From: an uncultured Acidobacteriota bacterium
GTDB taxonomy: Bacteria > Acidobacteriota > Terriglobia > Terriglobales > Acidobacteriaceae
Assembly (NCBI GenBank): GCA_903832055.1
Contig: CAILAC010000016.1
Location: forward strand, 992,001-1,056,000
DNA length: 64,000 nucleotides
Reading direction: 5' to 3'
The position numbers and the translations under genes are program-made. Every line of letters begins with the position of its first letter. Within the stretch, counting starts at the first letter, position 1. Under the pieces are notes generated by a model. That model was not told where the DNA came from and ran no database searches. It saw only the letters and a list, made by a program, of their open reading frames with translations. Positions 26,618-36,575 of the stretch are shown here, one piece after another.

Positions 26618-29600
26618 CTAGTTCCCCCCACACCAGTACCGCACCGTATACCCCGTACTCGCCGCCAGCACCCCATTTGCCGTCAGCGTCAGCGCCGTCG
26701 TCGACTCGCTCCAGCTCACATTCGTGATCATCCCCGCTCCCGCCAACTGCACTCCCACCACGCAGTTCGCCTGGTTCGTATGCGCACTTGGAAACGTCAG
26801 CGTCGCCAGCGTCCCCGTCGTCGGGCTCGTCCCCGTCGTCAGCGTCACCGTCCCGCTCACCCCATCGCACACATGGCTCGTCGTGCAGGCGATCGTCGGC
26901 CCCGTTCCCGCCGCAGCGCCCGCCGCCAGCGTCATCGTCCCCGAACCACTGTGCGTCTTGGCTGCGATAAACCCATTCGCCGTCACGTTCCCGCTCCCCG
27001 TCACCGTCAGCTCCGCCGTGTTGTAATTGGAAGCCCCGCCTCCATACACCACCAGCCCGCCCGTGCCCGATCCAGAAGTGTTGTTGATCCCCACCAGGTT
27101 TGACCCTGCCCCGGCATTCAAAATCGTCTCCCCCGCCGGATACTCCACCACCCGGTCCGCCCCGTTCACCGTGTCGCGAAGCCGAAAGAAATTCGAAGCA
27201 TCCTTGCGAATCTCCCACTCACTCGTCCCCGCATAATTGGCAAACTCCAGCGCACCCACCTGGTCCGTCGTCCCCGTTCCCGGCTGAATCACCAGGTAAT
27301 CCGATGCCGCCGCCCCATTGGCCAGCGTCGTCGTATTCCCCGTGAACGTAGCCCCATTCACCAGCGCCACTGCCCCGCTTCCGCTCACCCCATTGCTCAG
27401 GTTCGCGGCCGCAATCGCGCAGCTCGCGCCCAGCGTGCAGCTCTGCCCCGCCACCGTCACCGCCGCATTCGCCAGGTAAGCATTCACAATCGGCGTCCCC
27501 TGCCACGTCCCGCTTGTAATCGTGCCCACCCCGCTCAGCGAAGACCCCGTCACATTCGCCGCCAGCGTCGTCCCGCTCAACGTCCCCGCCGGTGCCACCA
27601 CGGCATTCGACCCCGCTGCCGTGACCAACCCCTTCCCGTTCACCGTAAACGTGGGAATCGCCGTCGAAGCCCCAAAGCTCCCCGCATTCGCATTCACCGT
27701 CGCCAGCGTCAATGCACCACCCGAGGCCAGCGTCGCATCCCCTGAAATCGTCTCCCCGCTCACCGCCGTTCCCCCGGCCGCGTAATACGCCACCTGCCCC
27801 GCCGTGCCCCCGTTCACCGTTCCGCCCGTTCCCGCCGCCACGCAACCCGTGCAGCTCGTCACCGTCAGGTTGCCGCTCCCGTCAATCTTCGCCACCTGCG
27901 CCGGCGTCGCTCCCCCCGAATACACCAGCAGCCCACCCGTTCCCGAGTTCGCTGTCGAGTTCACCGCAATGGCATTCCCACCAGCTCCCGCATTCAGATT
28001 CGTGTTGCCATTCTGAAACAAGACCAGCCGGTCCAGATTGTTCACAGCATCGCTCAGCCGAAGGAAATTGCTCCCATCCTTCTTCAATTTCCACTGCGCC
28101 ACTCCCGCCATGCTGTTCAGTTGAAACGCGCCGTTCTGCTCCGCCGACAAGCCTGGCTGCACCACCACATCCGCCTCAGCATTGGCCCCGTTTGCCACCG
28201 TCACATTGCCCGTGCTCACATGCGTCCCGGCATTGGTAATGTTTCCTGCCGCGTCCACCTTCGCCACCTGCACCGGCGTCGCACCTCCCGAATACACCAC
28301 CAGTCCACCCGTCCCCGCGCTCGCCTCCCGGTTCACCGTCACCGCCGCCGTGCCATTTGAATTCAGCATCGTTTCGCCGTTCTGATAGGCCTTCAAGTGG
28401 TCCGTCCCGTCAATCGCCGAATTCAAAGCCCAGTTATTCGCCAGGTCCTTCACCATGTACCACTGGCTGTTGCCGTTCCAATCCTTGTAGATGAAGCTCT
28501 CCTTCTGCGCCGTCGATAAACCCGCCCAAAGCGTTGCATCAATCTCCGCATTCGCCTGGTTCTTCACCGTCACCGAACCCACCGCCGTCGTCACCCCACC
28601 CACCTGCAGCGTCCCGGTAAAGTTCGCATTCCCAGCCCCATCCACCGTCGCCACCGTCGTCTCCGTCGCGCCGCCCGAGCCCAATACCAGACCGCCCGTT
28701 CCAGAATTATTCGAGCCGTTCACCACCACCGCGCCCGTACCCGCCGCGTTGATCACCGTCTGGTTGTTCGTGTTCGAACTCCCCGCGTTGTACTGACCAA
28801 TCGATACCCGGTACACCGAGTTCAGCTCATCCAATATCTGGTAAAACTGCTCCCCCGCCCCCGCATCGCTGAAGCCATACGTCCACCGGTAGCCAAAGTC
28901 CGTCTGCACCCGGTTCAGCAGCCCCCGCTCATTGCCCGTCCCCGTCCCCAGCCGGAACTTGTTCGTCACCGTCGCATCCTTCTGGCTCCCATACCAGTCC
29001 CCGTTCATCCCATTGAACGTCCGGTGAAATGCATCCAGAAACGAATTCCGCGTCCCGTTATCCGTCAGCGCCCCGGTAAACATCGTCCCGCCCGTTATCC
29101 ACGAGTTATAGCTCGATCCCGCGTCCGCCGTTACCTGGCTCGTCGAATTCTCATTCCTCACCCCCACCAGCGTGTTGTTCACCGCGTTCGCACCCAGATG
29201 CAGTGCCGTCGCGCACCCCTCCACATCTCCGCCCGTGAACGTGTTCCCATCCCCTTGCGCCAGATTGATGCCAGTCGTACCTGTCACCGGGCTGCCACCA
29301 CTCGTCGGGCAATCAATATGCAGCCGCAAAAACGTGCTCGCATTCAGCCAGTCCGTCGTCGCCGCATTCGTCACCTGGTGGCCAATCCCGCTCACCGCCG
29401 TCTGAAATCCGTTGAACGCCAGGTCATAGAAAGTCCCACCCGTATAGTTCCCCGTCCCATCCAGCAACAGCCCCGTCTGGTTCCCGTTTCCCAGCATGTA
29501 CAGCCCCGCCAGCTCCATCTCCTGCACCCGGTACGCCGTCACACCCGTCGTCGTCGCCGCCGTCGATCCGGTCGTGTTGATCACCACGTTGTCCAGGTGA

Positions 29601-32600
29601 AAGCCCATCGTATCCACCGCATACGTCGGGTCTCCCACCTGCACCGCCGCCCCCGCTCCCGAATACAGCAGCACCGTCCCGCCCTGGCTCCCGCTCGCCC
29701 CCGAGGCCCCGCGCAATCCACACCCATGCAGCGTCACATTGCGCACCGCAGCCGGCACCACAATCGAGGCCGCCGTTGAAATCGTCCCGCACGGCAGATA
29801 CACCACCGTATTCGCCGTCGAAATCGTTACCGTCGCGCTCATCCCCACCGTCCCGGTAAACGCCCGCCCGTCGCAAACCCCGCCATAGGTCGCGCTCAGT
29901 CCTGCAATACAAGCCGCCAGTTTCGCCCCAAAGTCCGCACCCGTAAACTGGTCCACCTGGTACAGCCCGCCCAGTTGTCTGCCTGAAAGCACCCCGGAAA
30001 AGTCAGAAACCGTAGCCGCCAGGCTCGCCCCGCCCAGATTTGCCAGCGCCTGCACCGCCGTCGTTGCACCCGTACCGCCATTGCCTATGGGCACCGTCCC
30101 CGTCGTGATATTCCCCGCATTGATCCCCGTCAGATTCCCGCCATAAAATGTCGGCGCAGTTGACCACACCGGCGCATTCGCACTCGTCCCCGTACCCGAC
30201 TCCACCAGCACCGCCTGCGTCGTCGACGTGTTCCCCGCCAGCCGCGATGGGTTCCCATTCACATCCCCCGCCACCAAATCGCCCTGGCTCGTCGTCAGCG
30301 GACTGGTCGCCGTCGGCGTCCCTCCGCTCACCGCAGGAGTCGTCCCAGCACCCGCACCCGCCAGCAGAAAGGCGTAGTACGTTCCCGCCGGATAATTCGC
30401 CGCCACCGTCGATGGATTGCAAGCCGTCAACGCCATCGTTCCCGCAGCCGTAACCGCACCGCTGAATTGCAGCGGCCCAGCACCACTCGGTGGCCGCACA
30501 AACAGCACCCCATCCGTAGCCGCCGCATTCCCCAGCGAAATCCCCGAAACCGTCGCGCACGTCTCGCCCAGCACCGCTCCGCCCGCAATCGTAAACGCCT
30601 GCTCCGCAAAATCCGTTACCGGCAGCGTCCCATCCCCGCCACTGATCGTCCCCGGCCTCACTCTCAGCCCCGGCATCTCCACCGCCGTCAATCCCGACAG
30701 CCCCGGATACCCGTCATTCTCCACCGCCAGATACCGCGGCATCCCACTTCCGCTCGCATACGCCTGGTCCTCCGCGCGCAGACACCACTCATCCGGATAA
30801 CCAACATCCGTGCCCTTCAGGCAAAGCTCCCCGGAATCCGCATTCGTCACACCCGGAGGAAACGACCCGTTCGAAGGCCCGAGTACCAACCGCCCCGTCG
30901 GTACCGGCTGCACCCGCGGCACCACCGACGAAACCACCGAGCTCTCCAGGTTCGTCAGTCCCACCCTGAAATCCTGCAACTGCTGCGCCGCGCTCACCTG
31001 CTGCGGCTCCGCCACAGCCTCCAATATCGGGCTCCCACTCGCCAGCACGCTCTTCACATACACGTTTTGAAACTGGTACAGCAAAATCACACCCGGCAAC
31101 TCGTTGTTCACACTGTCATACGGGCTAGGACACGCCGTCGAACCATACGCACCATAGACTGCGCTTCCATTGCACGACCCCACACGCTCCATGCCAAGCC
31201 CATCAATTACCCACTGATTCGCCGACGTCGCCACCACCGGGTAGTTCTGCGTCGTCTTCACGTTCATGTTATGCAGAGTCACTCCCAGCACCGGCCGTCC
31301 ATACCGCGAATACGTCGCAAACATCACCTGGTAAATCCCCCTCCACATCGAGTCCGTTACCGCCCCGAGTTGCGCCTGGTTCTGGTCGGTCAACCGCGTC
31401 TGGTTATCCCCCACGTGAAAGAAGTACGTGTTAAACCAGGAATCCAAGGCATTCTGCGCCGTCTGTGACTGGCTCAGAGACGGCCAGTTCAGCCCGTAAA
31501 ACACCATCCCATCCACGCTCGTCGCATCGCCCAGATTTTCCTGGTTCAGATATGCCCCTCCACTCGCGCTCGTCCCCGGAGCACGGTTGCCCCACCATCC
31601 GCCAATGATGATTCCAGACTGGCCGTTCTGGATAATCAAATCCCTGAAGCTGTCATACTGGCTCGAACCCAGCAGCGCCGTCACGCCCACCGTGTTCATG
31701 CTCACCCGCTCCCATCGCCAGTAAGCCGCCGACTTGGTCATCGCCCCGATAAACGCCCGGTTGAGGTTCACGTCATACAAATTCCAACCGGCGATAGGCT
31801 GATCTGAACCAAACACCGCAAAATACGGCGCTCCAAGCCCATACGTCGCAGCCCCCGCCGCCGTCGTCGAATAGCTCGACACAATCGTCGCCCCATTCCC
31901 GTAAATCGTCAGCGGATTCGCCTGCGAACTCTGCACCTTCACCGCATAGCCCACATACCCCGGCGTCTCCGGCGCAATATTCGCGCACGCCACCCCGCCA
32001 CACGTGTCCGTCGACGGAGCCGTCCCGTCATCCCACGCCGTCTGCATGTACCCCGAAATCGTCCCGAGAAAGTACGTCTTCCCCTGGCTCAGCGTCACCG
32101 CACCCGTCCGCGTTCCACCCTGCGTCGCATAGTTGATCGCGTCGTTGAAGCACTGCGTATCATCCGTCACACCATCCGCCGCGCAACCAAAGTCATCCAC
32201 CCGCACCTCGGCCGAATAACTCGTTGCTCCCCGCCTCTGGTCCAGCACTGGAATCGGTGCCACTGCCGCAGGTGGCGCAGCCACCGAAATCGTCGGGCAA
32301 CTCGTATATCCCGCACCCCCATTCGTTACCGAATAGCTCGCAACCTGCCCGCCTGAAACCACCGGCGTCACCGCCAGCCCCGAGCCACCACCACCCGTAA
32401 TCGTCAACCCCGGCACAGTGATATACCCCTGCCCCAGTTGCCCCGGCAACACACCCGTAATCTTGCCCCCCTGCGTCGGGTCATACACACACTGCGCCGT
32501 GGCCTGCATGCTGGCCCCTTGCGCATAGCTCCCCGTCGTACCCGCCGGAATCAGCGCCGAGGTCGCCCCCGCCACGCACCCCGCCACGCTCCCACTCAAC

Positions 32601-35600
32601 GCGCAATTCGTCGTCCCATTCATCACCGGAGCATTCAACGCCCCCGTCAGCGTCCCACCCGAAATCGGCAGCGCTCCGCCGCCATTCACAATCTGGCTCG
32701 CAATCTGCGTATCCACATAAGTCTTGTTCGCCGCCTGCGCGCCCGTCGTTGGCGCATTCGCCAACAGCAACTGCTGAAACGCCGGCACAAACGCCACAAA
32801 CGCCGTCTCCACATTCGTACTCACACTCGGGCTGAGCCCCACCGCGCTCACCGCATTCCCCTGTGAGCCGCCCGTCGCCGCATCACATGCCGAGTTCCCG
32901 GTCACCGTGTTGTAAGGGATACGAAACACCTGCCAGCTCGTCGTCAAACTCACCGTCTGGTCGGCAAACACACAGCTCTGGCTACCAGTCGTTCCCACCA
33001 GCCTCAGCTCCTGCGTCGCTGCCACATCCGCCTTCGCCGCCACTTCCCACGTTCCCAAACCAACCGGGAATCCCCGGCCCAGAATCAGCCCATTCTGAAC
33101 CCCGCGCAGCGCCCACGCAGCCGAAGAATCCCAGGCCCCGCCCACCGCCTTCACATAGCTCCCCGTCACCGGCGCCGTCGCATCTTTGCCAAACACGCTC
33201 CCCGTCGCCACGCTCTCGCCCGTCTGCGAATACAAGTCCTCCGCGGAAAAGAAGAGATCGTTCAAGCTCGGAAATGCCTGATTGCCGCCACCACCCCCCA
33301 GCAACGCAAAGTCCGCAGAAACCGTGTTCGAAGCCGCACGCGCAGCCTCCAGACCCACCGGCCCCGCTCCCGAGGTGCTCTGCTGCACCACCGCATTCCC
33401 CAGCCCTGTATCCGCCAGGCTCGCCGCCGATGCCAGCCCCAGACCCTCAAACCGGTTCGCAGAACCGGTGTAGCCCACCCCGCCACCAGCACCACCCGAG
33501 ATCGCCCCCACCACCAGCGCAGGATACGCGGTAGCCGATGCCGCCAGCGTTCCGCCACCGCCCATCTGCGTCCCCAACGTACGGGAACCTGCCGCTGTCC
33601 ACACCGAGTACCCGCCGCTTCCCTTCAGCAGATTTCCCGCAATCAGCGTCATGTCCCGGCCGGCAATCAGATTCACCGCCTTTGCCCCGAGCGTCGTCCC
33701 TGCAACATTCACCGCAGCGGTCGTCGTTCCCGAGCACCCAAAGCCACCCGAGCCCACCGTCACCACACCCAGCGAGCCATCTGTATTCACTGCAGCGGTC
33801 GCCTGCGCCGTGCAACTGCCTGAAAAGCTCAGCGGCACCGACACGCCATAGCCCTCATACCCCAGCCCATGCTCCGGTCCCACAGCCACGCTCGTCACCG
33901 CACCACCCGCAGCGTTCACCGTCAGCTTCGGAGCCACAGCACTCCAGACCGGCACCACCTGCACATTCCTCACCGTCCATCCCTGCTGCAACCCGGCAAA
34001 ATCCAGCACCAGCCCCGTCGGGCTCTCCCCTGCCGCCGCTGAATTCTGCGCATTCACCACCACCCCATCCAGTACCCCGTTTGAACCCACCGCAGCAACA
34101 AACCCATGCACCGCGGCAATCGTCATACCCTCCCAGCGGTTTCCATCCGCCACCAGTCCAGCCGGTGCCGCGCCTGCCAGCGCCGGCATCGCAACCCCCG
34201 TCCCCACACCGCGAATGTCGATATTCCGAAAATCAGAAGCCAGCGGCCATTGCCCCAGGTAGATTCCGCAGGTATGCGTCGAATCCGCTCCCGCATAGGC
34301 GTTCAGCGGATCCGCCCCCACCGTCGCAATGGCCAGGTTTTCGAGCACCGCCTGGCGCAGCCCATTCCCGCCCGTCCCCAGCGCGGCCGGCATGGCAATC
34401 CCGCAATTCCCAATCGACCACCCCGCGCCCGTCCCTGCCGTCCCCGCGAGGCCATTGCCTCCAGCGGAGAAAATCGAACCCGGCTCAACCGCCCGGTTCA
34501 CCCCACAGCTACCCGCAGCAGCCCGTCCCTCAGCTGGCGAACAACTCACATCCACGCTCTGATCCACAAAGATCGCAAAATCATGAAGCCGCGTATTCCC
34601 CAGCAATCCAGTCGCGTCCGTCGCCGTCGCCAGCACGTCCTCGCCCGGAAACCCCATCAACCCCGAAACCTGCCGCCCCTGCCCCCCAATCGACTCCAGA
34701 TGCCACACCAGCTGATGTGTCTTGCACACCCCCGCCGGCAGCACCAGCGCCACCCCATGCCCGTTCACATACGCCGTCTGCGCAAAGTTCAATGCCGCCT
34801 GCAACGAGGCCGTATCGTCCGTCACGCCATCGCACACCGCCCCAAACTCCTTCACGCTGCGCTCATGCTGCTGAGCCCCCGCAGCCCGCAAATCCTCCAC
34901 CCGAATCCCCGCAGCATTCGCAAACGTGTCCGTCCCTGCATAAGTCGGCGGAACCACCATCGAACCGCTCCCGGCCACCGCCGCAGCCTGTGTCGTCTGC
35001 AACGTAGTCTGTGCCGTTCCCGCCAGCGGCGCATACACCCCATTCAGCGCTGCCGCATTCAGTGGGCCCAGCACATTTCCGCCCGTCCCCTGCAAACCAC
35101 CGCCCGCCACTGAATCCACATAGTGCTTGTCCGCCGCCATCAGCGGCGTCGTCGGGTCACCCGCCAATGTCAACGGGCCCGTCAGCGTCCCGCCATTCGC
35201 CGTCAGCAAACTCCCCTGCAACTGAGCTATCGCCGCGTCAACATATGCTTTGCTCACCGCCTGCACCGCCTGCGCCGCCGGCAGCACCTGCGCCCGCACC
35301 GCCGCAATCGTCGCCGTCGCCCTAGCCGGTACCACCCAGTACTCCGTGTTCACCGTCCCATCCGAAAGGTGAAACACCGCCGTGTAATACTCGCCCGCCG
35401 GCGTCGCCCCCAGATTTGGCGCGAGATTCACACTCACAAACCCGTCCGACCCAATTTGCACCACCGTCCGGCCCGCCGCCACCGCCTGGCCCGGAGTATT
35501 CCCTGCGGCCGCCGTCGTAAACGCCGGCCAGCTCACCAGCAGCGTCCCCGTTCCCGGCTGCCCATTCGCCAGATAGACCGTCCCCTGCACCGTTGTTGTC

Positions 35601-35767
35601 GCCACCGACTGCGCCACCGAAGTCTGCGGCAGGCACACCCCAAGCAGGCAAACCAGCCACATTCCAACCACGCGTCCCATCCCTACAGCACGGTTTCCAG
35701 CAAGCATTCCAGTCAGAAACAATTTCGTCACGGTAAGCACCCTTCCCATCCCAAAGATTCCATCCAA
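26618..35767 (-). CDS. Giant (3049-aa) secreted multi-domain protein: signal peptide, three pectate-lyase-like beta-helix regions, phage tail-fibre-like YVD motifs and C-terminal repeats
   Basis: MWLVCLLGVCLPQTSVAQS signal-like segment; ERSVKEFGAVCDGVTDDTASLQAALN, AEVRVDDFGCAADGVTDDTQCFNDAIN and LYQVDQFTGADFGAKLAACIA beta-helix entries; GGTLTGPLTLAGDPTTPLMAADKHYVDS; repeated SGTGGLVVYSGGATPxQVAKVD modules. Confidence 0.75.
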   Translation of the reverse strand: MDGIFGMGRVLTVTKLFLTGMLAGNRAVGMGRVVGMWLVCLLGVCLPQTSVAQSVATTTVQGTVYLANGQPGTGTLLVSWPAFTTAAAGNTPGQAVAAGRTVVQIGSDGFVSVNLAPNLGATPAGEYYTAVFHLSDGTVNTEYWVVPARATATIAAVRAQVLPAAQAVQAVSKAYVDAAIAQLQGSLLTANGGTLTGPLTLAGDPTTPLMAADKHYVDSVAGGGLQGTGGNVLGPLNAAALNGVYAPLAGTAQTTLQTTQAAAVAGSGSMVVPPTYAGTDTFANAAGIRVEDLRAAGAQQHERSVKEFGAVCDGVTDDTASLQAALNFAQTAYVNGHGVALVLPAGVCKTHQLVWHLESIGGQGRQVSGLMGFPGEDVLATATDATGLLGNTRLHDFAIFVDQSVDVSCSPAEGRAAAGSCGVNRAVEPGSIFSAGGNGLAGTAGTGAGWSIGNCGIAMPAALGTGGNGLRQAVLENLAIATVGADPLNAYAGADSTHTCGIYLGQWPLASDFRNIDIRGVGTGVAMPALAGAAPAGLVADGNRWEGMTIAAVHGFVAAVGSNGVLDGVVVNAQNSAAAGESPTGLVLDFAGLQQGWTVRNVQVVPVWSAVAPKLTVNAAGGAVTSVAVGPEHGLGYEGYGVSVPLSFSGSCTAQATAAVNTDGSLGVVTVGSGGFGCSGTTTAAVNVAGTTLGAKAVNLIAGRDMTLIAGNLLKGSGGYSVWTAAGSRTLGTQMGGGGTLAASATAYPALVVGAISGGAGGGVGYTGSANRFEGLGLASAASLADTGLGNAVVQQSTSGAGPVGLEAARAASNTVSADFALLGGGGGNQAFPSLNDLFFSAEDLYSQTGESVATGSVFGKDATAPVTGSYVKAVGGAWDSSAAWALRGVQNGLILGRGFPVGLGTWEVAAKADVAATQELRLVGTTGSQSCVFADQTVSLTTSWQVFRIPYNTVTGNSACDAATGGSQGNAVSAVGLSPSVSTNVETAFVAFVPAFQQLLLANAPTTGAQAANKTYVDTQIASQIVNGGGALPISGGTLTGALNAPVMNGTTNCALSGSVAGCVAGATSALIPAGTTGSYAQGASMQATAQCVYDPTQGGKITGVLPGQLGQGYITVPGLTITGGGGSGLAVTPVVSGGQVASYSVTNGGAGYTSCPTISVAAPPAAVAPIPVLDQRRGATSYSAEVRVDDFGCAADGVTDDTQCFNDAINYATQGGTRTGAVTLSQGKTYFLGTISGYMQTAWDDGTAPSTDTCGGVACANIAPETPGYVGYAVKVQSSQANPLTIYGNGATIVSSYSTTAAGAATYGLGAPYFAVFGSDQPIAGWNLYDVNLNRAFIGAMTKSAAYWRWERVSMNTVGVTALLGSSQYDSFRDLIIQNGQSGIIIGGWWGNRAPGTSASGGAYLNQENLGDATSVDGMVFYGLNWPSLSQSQTAQNALDSWFNTYFFHVGDNQTRLTDQNQAQLGAVTDSMWRGIYQVMFATYSRYGRPVLGVTLHNMNVKTTQNYPVVATSANQWVIDGLGMERVGSCNGSAVYGAYGSTACPSPYDSVNNELPGVILLYQFQNVYVKSVLASGSPILEAVAEPQQVSAAQQLQDFRVGLTNLESSVVSSVVPRVQPVPTGRLVLGPSNGSFPPGVTNADSGELCLKGTDVGYPDEWCLRAEDQAYASGSGMPRYLAVENDGYPGLSGLTAVEMPGLRVRPGTISGGDGTLPVTDFAEQAFTIAGGAVLGETCATVSGISLGNAAATDGVLFVRPPSGAGPLQFSGAVTAAGTMALTACNPSTVAANYPAGTYYAFLLAGAGAGTTPAVSGGTPTATSPLTTSQGDLVAGDVNGNPSRLAGNTSTTQAVLVESGTGTSANAPVWSTAPTFYGGNLTGINAGNITTGTVPIGNGGTGATTAVQALANLGGASLAATVSDFSGVLSGRQLGGLYQVDQFTGADFGAKLAACIAGLSATYGGVCDGRAFTGTVGMSATVTISTANTVVYLPCGTISTAASIVVPAAVRNVTLHGCGLRGASGASGSQGGTVLLYSGAGAAVQVGDPTYAVDTMGFHLDNVVINTTGSTAATTTGVTAYRVQEMELAGLYMLGNGNQTGLLLDGTGNYTGGTFYDLAFNGFQTAVSGIGHQVTNAATTDWLNASTFLRLHIDCPTSGGSPVTGTTGINLAQGDGNTFTGGDVEGCATALHLGANAVNNTLVGVRNENSTSQVTADAGSSYNSWITGGTMFTGALTDNGTRNSFLDAFHRTFNGMNGDWYGSQKDATVTNKFRLGTGTGNERGLLNRVQTDFGYRWTYGFSDAGAGEQFYQILDELNSVYRVSIGQYNAGSSNTNNQTVINAAGTGAVVVNGSNNSGTGGLVLGSGGATETTVATVDGAGNANFTGTLQVGGVTTAVGSVTVKNQANAEIDATLWAGLSTAQKESFIYKDWNGNSQWYMVKDLANNWALNSAIDGTDHLKAYQNGETMLNSNGTAAVTVNREASAGTGGLVVYSGGATPVQVAKVDAAGNITNAGTHVSTGNVTVANGANAEADVVVQPGLSAEQNGAFQLNSMAGVAQWKLKKDGSNFLRLSDAVNNLDRLVLFQNGNTNLNAGAGGNAIAVNSTANSGTGGLLVYSGGATPAQVAKIDGSGNLTVTSCTGCVAAGTGGTVNGGTAGQVAYYAAGGTAVSGETISGDATLASGGALTLATVNANAGSFGASTAIPTFTVNGKGLVTAAGSNAVVAPAGTLSGTTLAANVTGSSLSGVGTITSGTWQGTPIVNAYLANAAVTVAGQSCTLGASCAIAAANLSNGVSGSGAVALVNGATFTGNTTTLANGAAASDYLVIQPGTGTTDQVGALEFANYAGTSEWEIRKDASNFFRLRDTVNGADRVVEYPAGETILNAGAGSNLVGINNTSGSGTGGLVVYGGGASNYNTAELTVTGSGNVTANGFIAAKTHSGSGTMTLAAGAAAGTGPTIACTTSHVCDGVSGTVTLTTGTSPTTGTLATLTFPSAHTNQANCVVGVQLAGAGMITNVSWSESTTALTLTANGVLAASTGYTVRYWCGGN

Positions 35768-35779
35768 AACTCAAGCAAA

Positions 35780-35803
35780 CCAGGTCTCCAATTGGAGACC
35801 TGG
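35780..35803. repeat. Perfect 24-bp palindrome CCAGGTCTCCAATTGGAGACCTGG
   Basis: Fully self-complementary, between the giant ORF and the 112-aa ORF. Confidence 0.95.
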
Positions 35804-35815
35804 AGCAACCATTCC

Positions 35816-36154
35816 CTATTCCCTGTTCGTCGGTTCCTGCAACTGCTCTTGCTCCTGGTGCGCCTTCCAAAGCAACGCAGCCAGGCTGTCACACGCCTCC
35901 TGCGTCACCTCGCGACCCGCCAGCGCATTGAACGTCATTTCAATGAGCATCTTGAAGCTTGAAATCTGTCCGCACTTCAAGCCCTGGATGATGCTGGCCG
36001 CAACATTCACTAACTCTTGCTTTAACTGCCTCAACGTCTCTAAAAGCAACATCTCCTGCCAATTCGTCAGATCTATCTCCGGACCCAACACGCCCCTGGC
36101 TGTCGTATCGCTCTCCTTAGGTTCTGCCCCATCTCGTTTCTCTTCGTCGGACAT
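35816..36154 (-). CDS. Hypothetical 112-aa protein at the promoter-proximal end of the phage cluster
   Basis: Intact ORF with plausible helical composition; no recognised family. Confidence 0.5.
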   Translation of the reverse strand: MSDEEKRDGAEPKESDTTARGVLGPEIDLTNWQEMLLLETLRQLKQELVNVAASIIQGLKCGQISSFKMLIEMTFNALAGREVTQEACDSLAALLWKAHQEQEQLQEPTNRE

Positions 36155-36575
36155 AGCACCGCCCTTTGACGGGCAACTCGCAAAGCCCTGTCTCGCTTCA
36201 AGACCACAGCACGTCTATGCAATTGCTGAACTCACTCCGCGAATCGCCCGACGTAATTTCTCGCCCAAAAAGCAAATCGGGAGGCTACGCCCATGGCGCA
36301 CCTCCCAAGTCCCTTCCCAATCGATTGTCCCTAGACTAACCTACCTCGCTAAAATTCTACGCAATCCGGTGCAGAGAAATAAGTTTAAGCATTTCAATAA
36401 CATACACACCAAATTCGCCATCGGTCAGTTGACTTCACTTGCCCACATGCCCAAAGACAGTGCGAAAGCCCCTGCAGCGCCGTCACGAAAAGATTCTTAG
36501 CGCACTACATCTGTACGGTACGATTCTCAACAATTGAACTCCGCCGGGTTTCCCCGGCAGGAAAGGCAACTCACC

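Noticed and set aside
24925-26727. 600-aa plus-strand ORF antisense to terminase
   Set aside because: Arg/Pro/His-rich composition typical of antisense frames in high-GC DNA; the opposite strand has clear terminase motifs.
30467-35113. Several long plus-strand ORFs opposite the giant gene
   Set aside because: His/Arg/Pro-rich shadow frames with no recognisable domains.
13278-36154. Intact inducible prophage
   Set aside because: No integrase, repressor, replication, lysin or tape-measure genes seen; the island may be domesticated or missing parts outside the window.
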